A DNA stretch of 6,105 nt from JAWVZY01 sp033721955 (GTDB lineage: Bacteria; Patescibacteriota; Minisyncoccia; Spechtbacterales; 2-12-FULL-38-22), in contig JAWVZY010000042.1 in the NCBI GenBank assembly GCA_033721955.1, forward strand, positions 1 to 6,105, read 5' to 3'. Positions 1 through 4,959 of the stretch are shown here, in pieces. The position numbers and the translations under genes were made by a program. How positions within the stretch are numbered: position 1 is the first letter of the stretch; each line of letters begins with the position of its first letter. The notes beneath the pieces are model-generated. The model worked only from the letters and a program-made list of their open reading frames with translations. It ran no database searches and was not told where the DNA came from.

Positions 1-488
1 ACGCCGTCAGCATCATAAAAATAGCATTCGGTTATAATTATGTCCTCGTGATAATTGCACCAAATACCTTCCTGCTTTCTCTCTTCTGTTTTTATTTCTA
101 CAGAAGAGGGAATGCTTATATTTACCTCGGCGAATTTGAGATTTGGCATATCCTGCAAAATATTGCGCTCAAATTCACCGGTGGGAAAAAGGAAAACATT
201 ATCTTGCTTCAAAAATATAAACCTTTCTTCATCGGCCTCTTCTTGATAATAACGCTGTATATCAGCAGCTAACTGCGGCTCCACGCCCTGTATATCAACG
301 CTCTTTATGAGAAATTCTCCTGAAAAAAACGCGTAATATACAAGAGTTCCCCCGATCAGTAAAAAAATAAATATGCCCACACTATACTTGCTAAATATAA
401 ACTTTCGCGTAAATAAAAAACGCCGCCTCTTTTTCCGGCGGCCGGATGTTTTAATGACAGCATCAAACTTTTTATTTTTTTTAGGCAT
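1..488 (-). CDS. POTRA/FtsQ-like single-pass membrane protein, N-terminal part (cut by window edge)
   Basis: An open frame runs from ATG at 488 to the window edge, giving 162 codons with no stop. The first 36 residues are very basic (K/R clusters around 18-23), followed by one transmembrane helix at about 37-55. A periplasmic/extracellular part follows that begins FLIKSVDIQGV, the way a POTRA domain starts in FtsQ/DivIB proteins. Around residues 128-145 the pattern VEIKTEERKQEGIWC resembles the FtsQ beta-domain strand (V-x-I-x-E-R-x-P-x-x-W). Two cysteines, C144 and C155, flank it, and the fragment ends in YFYDADG, like the 'D-x-x-G' turn after this strand. FtsQ-type proteins scaffold the divisome, but in CPR genomes such proteins are usually annotated hypothetical, so a division role is inference. 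It lies 31 nt downstream of serS on the same strand, probably cotranscribed. No Shine-Dalgarno is visible before the ATG. The C-terminus is outside the window. Confidence 0.72.
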   Translation of the reverse strand, partial: MPKKNKKFDAVIKTSGRRKKRRRFLFTRKFIFSKYSVGIFIFLLIGGTLVYYAFFSGEFLIKSVDIQGVEPQLAADIQRYYQEEADEERFIFLKQDNVFLFPTGEFERNILQDMPNLKFAEVNISIPSSVEIKTEERKQEGIWCNYHEDIIITECYFYDADG

Positions 489-519
489 GAAGTATTTATT
501 TCAATACAGGTACTGTAAA

Positions 520-1776
520 CTATCCAATTTTATTAAAACCTGTATATTTTTGCAGTGCCTCAGGTATTTTAACTGAACCATCCGCCTGCTGGTGATTTTC
601 GAGTAAAGCTATTATTGTCCTGCCTATAGCATATGCAGTACCGTTTAGAATATGTACAAACTCTGTATTTTGTCCGTCTTTTGTTTTGTAGCGGGTATTT
701 AAGCGCCGTGCTTGAAAATCTGTAGCATTACTTGTTGAATGCGTCTCTCTGTATTTATTCTCTGAGGGTATCCAGGCCTCTATATCAAACTTTTGCGCCA
801 TGGGAAAACCTGTATCTCCGCTGCATATATCTATTACCTGGTAAGGCAGTTCAAGCATTTGTGTTAGCTTTTCCTGAAGCGAAAGTAAATACTTATGTTC
901 ATCTCTGGACTTATCAGGGTGTGTAAATGAAACCATTTCAACTTTATCAAATTGATGCACTCTAAGTATACCCCTTGTATCTTTGCCATAAGAGCCGGCT
1001 TCTCTGCGGAAGCAAGTTGAAAAAGCCGCAAATCTCTTGGGCAGTTCTTCTTCCTGTAAAACTTCGTTGGCAAAATAAGGTACGAGTGACTGTTCAGAGG
1101 TACCAACAAGAAGCATCTCGTCTTTTTGAGTATGGTATATATCTTCAGCTCCGCCCTCAGCCAGATAGCCCAGTTTTTCCATGTATTCGGGGCGAATAAG
1201 TACGGGGGGTACCATGGGGGTAAAACCCTCCTCTATAAGTATGTCCAATGCCATGCGCACAAGCGCAAATTCCAGCTGTGCCGCCTCATTTTTCAAATAG
1301 CCAAAGCGAGTTCCTGAAATTTTAGCAGCACGCTCTGTATCTATAAGATCATGCATCTCAGCAATTTCCATATAATCCCTTGGCTCAAAATCAAAATCAG
1401 GAAGTTTTCCTTCGGTGCGCGCAACAACATTTTCACTATCATCCTTACCTACGGGCACATCATCAAAGGGCATATTTGGAATAGATAAAAGAAGTTTCTG
1501 TAATTCCCCTTCAACTTTGTTTAACTTTTCCTCTTTACTTTTTAGTTCTTTTTTTAACTTTTCGGCTTCATCAAGATGTTTTTCCCTTTTTTCTTTATCA
1601 GCAAGCAATTTAGAAAGTTCGTTTCTTTTAGAGCGCAATTCTTCTACCTCCTGCAATATCTCCCTATAATTCTTATCAAGTTCAATTATTTTATCTACAT
1701 CAATATCCGAGCCCTTCTTTTTGGACCCTTCCTTTACTTTTTTTGGGTTTTCACGGATAAAATTTATATCTAACAT
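520..1776 (-). CDS. serS: Seryl-tRNA synthetase (SerRS)
   Basis: Class II aminoacyl-tRNA synthetase that charges tRNA-Ser (and tRNA-Sec where present) with serine using ATP in the cytoplasm. The 418 residues match the usual bacterial length. The N-terminus MLDINFIRENP is the family's typical start and fixes the ATG at 1776. Residues about 30-98 form the long charged antiparallel coiled coil that grips the tRNA variable arm. The catalytic core shows the serine-binding TxE motif (TSE 226-228), motif 2 (FRREAG 256-261 to RVHQFDKVE 272-280), DIEAW 331-335, TDFQARR 352-358, and motif 3 (GRTIIALLEN 385-394). Some positions differ from the E. coli-type sequence, such as SNATDFQARR in place of SNCTDFQARR and NGTAYAIGR in place of NGSGLAVGR. 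It starts 8 nt after the stop of the 76-aa gene and has no Shine-Dalgarno, so translational coupling is plausible. No T-box leader precedes the operon. Confidence 0.98.
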   Translation of the reverse strand: MLDINFIRENPKKVKEGSKKKGSDIDVDKIIELDKNYREILQEVEELRSKRNELSKLLADKEKREKHLDEAEKLKKELKSKEEKLNKVEGELQKLLLSIPNMPFDDVPVGKDDSENVVARTEGKLPDFDFEPRDYMEIAEMHDLIDTERAAKISGTRFGYLKNEAAQLEFALVRMALDILIEEGFTPMVPPVLIRPEYMEKLGYLAEGGAEDIYHTQKDEMLLVGTSEQSLVPYFANEVLQEEELPKRFAAFSTCFRREAGSYGKDTRGILRVHQFDKVEMVSFTHPDKSRDEHKYLLSLQEKLTQMLELPYQVIDICSGDTGFPMAQKFDIEAWIPSENKYRETHSTSNATDFQARRLNTRYKTKDGQNTEFVHILNGTAYAIGRTIIALLENHQQADGSVKIPEALQKYTGFNKIG

Positions 1777-1784
1777 ACCGAAAA

Positions 1785-2015
1785 TTATGAAGCGTGTTTA
1801 TCAAGGTTATCTATGTAAAACTGTGCCCCTTCGGTGGCAAAATCTTCTGCCTCCTGCCGGGTGTCAAATTCACGCTCCCAACTCATGGGCATCTCAGAAT
1901 TAGGGCTGCTTTCGCTAGTTGGCAGCACCACAGCACTGGGCACCCATTTGCCGGTCTCCTCATCCTGATAAGATTCAGATATTATTTTATACCCGTTATA
2001 TTCTATTTCTTCCAT
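1785..2015 (-). CDS. Small acidic hypothetical protein, 76 aa
   Basis: I do not recognise the family with confidence. The protein is soluble, with no signal peptide or membrane helix, and is clearly acidic. It opens with a GYKI strand-like segment (residues 8-11), then a DEETGKWVP turn (18-26) followed by a hydrophobic strand AVVLP, a Ser/Pro-rich loop (33-42), and a C-terminal helix (about 53-72) rich in E, A and D. The overall beta-beta-(beta)-alpha look, with 'W-x-x-x-F-x-T-x-x-E-A' before the helix, is seen in various short bacterial proteins of unknown function. It is likely real because it fits exactly between two genes: the ATG lies 3 nt after the DUF3105 stop, and its own TAA lies 8 nt before serS. 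It has no Shine-Dalgarno, so its translation may depend on ribosomes finishing the upstream gene. Confidence 0.8.
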   Translation of the reverse strand: MEEIEYNGYKIISESYQDEETGKWVPSAVVLPTSESSPNSEMPMSWEREFDTRQEAEDFATEGAQFYIDNLDKHAS

Positions 2016-2018
2016 AGT

Positions 2019-2624
2019 TTATAAGTGTGAGCCTATTGAAGCCGCCTCAGGTCCTTTATTGAGGTGGTCATCAATAAAATTAATTATTCTCTGTTCATTG
2101 TATGTATCAAATTTATCTATCCACTGCCAAGCAGTAAGAGCATAATTTGTATCCATATCATTGAGCGGCGCTACAACTACCTTATCCCGCCTAAATCTTT
2201 CATATAAATCCCTTAACTGATCAAGTTCTTCCTGGGGCACACTATCCTTATAATAAATTACAACTGCACCATGCTCTAAGCTGTGTATAATACGAGGTAA
2301 ATTCTGCTCTGTCTCATAAAAGCTACCGGGAAGTGGGTTTGCATCATGCCAGCCGCCTGTAGGTGGATAAGTATTCCATTCATACGGCTCTTCTTCGCCT
2401 GCAACAACATGCTCTTCGCCCTGAGATGCATGGAATTCACCCACAAGTTCTGCCTGATTTTTAGTGCCTATATATATCAGATAGCCTAAAACCCCCACTA
2501 TTAAAAGTATAACTCCAAACCAGGTAAGCTGTTTTTTTATTTTCTCTTTTTTTGCCTCAGCTCTTTGTCTTTCTTTTTTCTTTTTTCTTTTTTCTTTTTT
2601 CTTTTCGTAATTCTCTTTTGTCAT
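2019..2624 (-). CDS. DUF3105 family single-pass membrane protein
   Basis: 201 residues. The first ~32 are an extreme Lys/Glu/Arg stretch predicted cytoplasmic. One transmembrane helix follows at about 34-53, and the rest would lie outside the membrane. The outer part carries the DUF3105 pattern: YPPTGGWHDANPLPGSFYE at 86-104, then IIHSLEHGAVVIYY at 112-125 with the family's LEHG motif, then LTAWQWIDKFD at 163-173 and a final HLNKGPE at 187-193. The family has conserved histidines (here H93, H114, H118), which suggests a ligand- or metal-binding site, but its biochemical function is not established. It is the first gene of the operon with the 76-aa gene and serS and sits just downstream of a good promoter. 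The leader is AT-rich without a Shine-Dalgarno. Oddity: its 5' end contains four perfect copies of a 7-nt repeat (see the separate repeat entry). Confidence 0.88.
   Translation of the reverse strand: MTKENYEKKKEKRKKKKERQRAEAKKEKIKKQLTWFGVILLIVGVLGYLIYIGTKNQAELVGEFHASQGEEHVVAGEEEPYEWNTYPPTGGWHDANPLPGSFYETEQNLPRIIHSLEHGAVVIYYKDSVPQEELDQLRDLYERFRRDKVVVAPLNDMDTNYALTAWQWIDKFDTYNEQRIINFIDDHLNKGPEAASIGSHL
2573..2600 (-). repeat. Perfect heptanucleotide tandem repeat (GAAAAAA)x4 inside the DUF3105 gene
   Basis: On the coding (minus) strand the unit GAAAAAA occurs four times without error, within a 39-nt pure purine tract (2606-2568). It covers roughly codons 9-18 and encodes the Lys/Glu/Arg-rich N-terminus. 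Because the unit is 7 nt, a gain or loss of one copy would shift the reading frame. It may equally be just a by-product of AAA/GAA codon choice for a Lys-rich tail. Confidence 0.85.
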
Positions 2625-2659
2625 ATATATTATTTATGAAGTAAAGATTAATTTATTAT

Positions 2660-2688
2660 AGTATATAATGATATAAGCGCAGTGGCAA
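2660..2688 (-). promoter_or_regulatory. Sigma70-type promoter for the DUF3105-76aa-serS-FtsQ-like operon
   Basis: Reading the minus strand, -35 TTGCCA (2688-2683) and -10 TATACT (2665-2660) are separated by exactly 17 nt; each matches consensus at five of six positions. A perfect TATAAT also lies 5 nt further on (2660-2655), but it would be 22 nt from the same -35. The transcript would start near 2652 and give a leader of roughly 30 nt, too short for a T-box or riboswitch. Confidence 0.6.
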
Positions 2689-2697
2689 GCATAAACT

Positions 2698-2733
2698 AAA
2701 AACCCCCGCGCGATAGCTAATCTATCCGGGGGG
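2698..2733 (-). terminator. Intrinsic terminator of the multi-pass membrane protein gene
   Basis: GATAG (2712-2716) pairs with CTATC (2722-2726) around a 5-nt loop. Below a 3-nt bulge (2709-2711), CCCCCG (2703-2708) pairs with CGGGGG (2727-2732). Read on the minus strand, the stem is followed at once by TTTTT (2702-2698). It lies 8 nt past the TAG of the 2741-3382 gene and just upstream of the next promoter, so it separates the two minus-strand units. On the plus strand it is followed by A residues and should not act as a terminator there. Confidence 0.8.
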
Positions 2734-2740
2734 CAAAAAA

Positions 2741-3382
2741 CTAATTCAGTTCAACCCTGGGGCAGAACCTGTTATACAGCGCATAAACCATATAACCCAT
2801 AAATTTTGCTAACTTCCAGGCAATAATAAGCGGGAGGAAAAGTACCAGTACAAACTTCCTGAGAAACCTTGCAAGGGTAACTTTTTTCCTATACTCGGGG
2901 ATTACCTCAATAACCTCAGATCCATCTGCATCATGCCAACTATTAATAAAGAAGGCAAGATCTGTAATGCCTCTAAGAAGTAGGATGATAGATGCACCTA
3001 TAGCAAGTGCAGAAAGAATGCCTAAAAATACCCTGGGCTCTTTTATGAGCAGGTATACCAGAAACCCCGCTACTGCCAAAACGGTCAATACAGAAACTAT
3101 CATAGCTACAAATAGCAATATGTCTGCCAGCATAGTGTTTGTAAAACGCCCTGCGGCATCAGCTATTTTTTCCTTTGCTTCACTTTTCAAAAACAATCTT
3201 GTGGCATAAGCGAGCAAAACGATCGGCAAACCTATTGTAAGTCCAAGAATCGAGAGCCAAAAGGGCGTACAAAACTGCTCTTTCCAGGGTCTTTCAACCT
3301 TAATGCCGAATGCTCCGGCGACAAAGCGCCAGGCATAGAATGTCCAAACGATTACAAACCGCGGAATATATTTATGTTCCAT
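2741..3382 (-). CDS. Multi-pass membrane protein of unknown function, 213 aa
   Basis: I do not recognise a family. The protein has about four membrane segments: 41-65, 85-112, 117-136 and 175-200. The N-terminus (1-25) is also aromatic and hydrophobic (FVIVWTFYAWRF) and may be an interfacial or extra helix. A polar loop (138-170) holds the HDADGSEVIEVIPEYRKK stretch between helices 3 and 4. The C-terminus ends NRFCPRVELN, with a Cys-Pro pair near the end, and another cysteine sits at 38. No transporter motif, ATPase or protease residues are visible. It is the only gene in the window with a clear Shine-Dalgarno (AAAGGA, 3393-3388, 5 nt before the ATG). With its own promoter and its own terminator it is a one-gene transcription unit. 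It is divergent from the LTD-protein gene. Confidence 0.85.
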   Translation of the reverse strand: MEHKYIPRFVIVWTFYAWRFVAGAFGIKVERPWKEQFCTPFWLSILGLTIGLPIVLLAYATRLFLKSEAKEKIADAAGRFTNTMLADILLFVAMIVSVLTVLAVAGFLVYLLIKEPRVFLGILSALAIGASIILLLRGITDLAFFINSWHDADGSEVIEVIPEYRKKVTLARFLRKFVLVLFLPLIIAWKLAKFMGYMVYALYNRFCPRVELN

Positions 3383-3387
3383 TACTT

Positions 3388-3393
3388 TCCTTT
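3388..3393 (-). promoter_or_regulatory. Shine-Dalgarno of the 2741-3382 gene
   Basis: AAAGGA on the minus strand with 5 nt to the ATG at 3382. It supports this start and is notable because the other visible starts in the window lack such a site. Confidence 0.75.
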
Positions 3394-3425
3394 CTGTGGC
3401 TTGTTAGCTCTGGGAACTGTATAAG

Positions 3426-3454
3426 ATTATATAGTAAAATATTAAATATGTAAA
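3426..3454 (-). promoter_or_regulatory. Strong sigma70-type promoter for the 2741-3382 membrane protein gene
   Basis: On the minus strand, -35 TTTACA (3454-3449; five of six consensus) and a perfect -10 TATAAT (3431-3426) are separated by exactly 17 nt of AT-rich spacer. Transcription would start near 3419 and give a leader of about 37 nt that includes the Shine-Dalgarno. Confidence 0.72.
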
Positions 3455-3490
3455 CCTTGCAAATAATTTATTGTTTGATACTCTAACCAC

Positions 3491-3496
3491 TATAAT
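3491..3496 (+). promoter_or_regulatory. Candidate -10 element for the LTD-protein gene
   Basis: A perfect TATAAT lies 23 nt before the ATG at 3520, giving an expected start near 3503 and a leader of about 17 nt. No good -35 is found at 16-18 nt (the best, TTTATT at 3467-3472, matches three positions), so this half of the divergent promoter region is weakly supported. Confidence 0.4.
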
Positions 3497-3519
3497 ACAA
3501 CTAATCGTTATTAAAATAT

Positions 3520-4881
3520 ATGTGTAAACACTGTGTTGTTGCTATGATAATATTTCTGGCCGTGGTAATTGCGGGGTTTTTATATTTATGGAATGAGGCA
3601 TACGGCGCTGAAGCAAAAAGCATTATTATAAACGAAGTTGCCTGGATGGGAGATACAGCCGAAGAAGACAGCCATTACAATGAATGGATAGAGTTCTATA
3701 ATAATACTGACTCCCCCATTGCCTTAGACGGCTGGATACTAAAAGCAGCTGACGATACCCCAATCATTGAACTTAGCGGTACAATTGATGCCGGTAGTTA
3801 TTATATAGCGGCAAGAAATAATGAAACCTCAACAATAATAAGTAAAGCTGACCTTATATACGGCTCCAGATATTATAAGCATGCCCTAAAAAATAACCCT
3901 GAGGGCGAAGATCTAAAATTAATTAATGCAGAGGGCAATATTATAGATGAAATAAATGCCCCTGGTGGCTGGCCTGCCGGAAACAATGAGACAAAGGAGA
4001 CAATGTCTCTTGTAGATAACGCCTGGGTTAACGGACCCACAGGCGGCACTCCAGGCGAGCCAAACTATACACAAGAGACCAGCCCCGAGCCAACTCCAGA
4101 GCCCGAACCAGAACCGGAACCGAATGAAACCAGCCCTGAAAACAATGCAGAACCTAACGAAGAGGTGCAACAGGAGCTAGAAAAAGAAAAGACAAGTAAA
4201 CACTTGTCCGAAGAAGAACAATTAGAAATAACAGCTAGCGAGGAGGAACCTGATTTTATAAAAACATTTGATATTGTGTTATCTGAGTTTATGCCCAGTC
4301 CTGAGGGCGCAGACAGTGAAAATGAATGGATAGAGCTTTTAAACACGGGCAATGAAACTATAGATATATCAAATTGGATACTAGATGATATGGAAGGAGG
4401 CAGTAACCCGTTTATATTTCCCGAAGGTACAAATATACTGCCCGGTGAATATAGAGTATTTTCCGCTGATATAACAGATCTGGCACTCAATAATAGCGGC
4501 GACAATGTACGCCTGCTCTTTCCTGATAAAACAATAAGTGATGAGGTCGAATATAGCAGAGCTGATGAAGGTTATTCTTATGCGCTTATAGAGAATGATT
4601 GGATATGGACTAATAATGCAACCCCGGGCTCTGAAAATGAAAAACCTGATCCTGTAGTAAGCAGCAAACAGCAAAGAGTAAAAAAAGTGGCTACAAAAGT
4701 AGCGCCTAAAAAAGAGGATATACCCCAAGAACAAGAAAACGAAACAATAACTACCGAAGAGTTTATGGCTCAAACAACAAATAAAACCGGGGGTGCAGGT
4801 GGACTGTTGCCTTTTACTATAGGCATATTAGTTGCAGCTGGAGGGGGTGCGGGATTTTTCTTTATGCGCAAAAAATTATAA
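3520..4881 (+). CDS. Exported surface protein with two lamin-tail (LTD) domains and a C-terminal membrane anchor
   Basis: 453 residues. A signal peptide is likely (hydrophobic 6-24, possible signal peptidase site after the AEA at 30-32). The first LTD runs from about 34 to 184, opening IIINEVAWMG with NEWIEFYN at 54-61 and GWIL at 71-74. A low-complexity Pro-Glu/acidic linker follows (about 185-245, PEPEPEPE repeat). A second LTD spans about 250-372 (LSEFMPSP, NEWIELLN at 268-275, NWIL at 285-288). A Lys-rich spacer (383-398) leads to a Gly-rich stretch, a short hydrophobic segment (434-448) and the basic tail MRKKL, so the mature protein is probably displayed outside and anchored at its C-terminus. 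LTDs are immunoglobulin-fold domains found in bacterial surface and nuclease-linked proteins; here no enzyme domain is fused, so an adhesive or structural role is inference. No Shine-Dalgarno precedes the ATG; codon 9 is a less likely alternative start because it would shorten the signal peptide. Confidence 0.9.
   Translation: MCKHCVVAMIIFLAVVIAGFLYLWNEAYGAEAKSIIINEVAWMGDTAEEDSHYNEWIEFYNNTDSPIALDGWILKAADDTPIIELSGTIDAGSYYIAARNNETSTIISKADLIYGSRYYKHALKNNPEGEDLKLINAEGNIIDEINAPGGWPAGNNETKETMSLVDNAWVNGPTGGTPGEPNYTQETSPEPTPEPEPEPEPNETSPENNAEPNEEVQQELEKEKTSKHLSEEEQLEITASEEEPDFIKTFDIVLSEFMPSPEGADSENEWIELLNTGNETIDISNWILDDMEGGSNPFIFPEGTNILPGEYRVFSADITDLALNNSGDNVRLLFPDKTISDEVEYSRADEGYSYALIENDWIWTNNATPGSENEKPDPVVSSKQQRVKKVATKVAPKKEDIPQEQENETITTEEFMAQTTNKTGGAGGLLPFTIGILVAAGGGAGFFFMRKKL
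3679..4335 (+). repeat. Internal duplication of the LTD domain with a 15-nt identical core
   Basis: The two LTD domains share the core N-E-W-I-E-x-x-N followed about 8 residues later by (G/N)-W-I-L. At DNA level AATGAATGGATAGAG is identical at 3679-3693 and 4321-4335, 642 nt apart and in the same frame. This could reflect intragenic duplication or conserved codon use at an invariant motif. The coordinates given span both copies. Confidence 0.6.
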
Positions 4882-4886
4882 AAATA

Positions 4887-4913
4887 AAAACCCGCTACTC
4901 AAAAGCGGGTTTT
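4887..4913. terminator. Bidirectional intrinsic terminator between the LTD-protein gene and ftsH
   Basis: AAAACCCGCT (4887-4896) pairs perfectly with AGCGGGTTTT (4904-4913) around a 7-nt loop. On the plus strand it ends the LTD transcript 5 nt past the stop with a TTTT run. On the minus strand the stem is followed by TTTTTATTTT, a stronger U-tract, so it also stops ftsH transcripts. A classic convergent-gene terminator. Confidence 0.85.
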
Positions 4914-4931
4914 GCTAAATAACTTTTAACT

Positions 4932-4959
4932 AAACTCTGTCTATTAAAGGACAGAGTTT
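4932..4959. terminator. Second hairpin overlapping the 3' end of ftsH (weak terminator or mRNA stabiliser)
   Basis: AAACTCTGTC (4932-4941) pairs perfectly over 10 bp with GACAGAGTTT (4950-4959), loop 4942-4949. The ftsH stop codon TAA (4946-4944) lies in the loop and the last codons form one arm. Flanking T-runs are short on both strands (TTTT on plus, TTT on minus), so as a terminator it is weaker than the hairpin at 4887-4913; it may back it up or protect the mRNA 3' end. Confidence 0.5.

Noticed and set aside
48..272. Plus-strand open frames across positions 48-272 and 373-576
   Set aside because: They are shadows of the minus-strand FtsQ-like gene and the end of serS; that reading gives a coherent basic tail, membrane helix and POTRA-like domain.
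505..517. Short inverted repeat TACAG-GTA-CTGTA in the serS to FtsQ-like gap
   Set aside because: A 5-bp stem with a 3-nt loop and no U-tract is too weak to call a terminator or operator.
2625..2660. T-box or other tRNA-sensing leader controlling the serS operon
   Set aside because: The promoter leaves only about 30 nt of AT-rich leader, with no stem-loops or T-box sequence.
4065..4505. Long open frame antisense to the LTD-protein gene (146 codons, Ser-rich)
   Set aside because: It is the reverse reading of the Pro-Glu/acidic linker and second LTD domain; the composition is a mirror of Glu/Asp codons, and the plus-strand gene is well supported.
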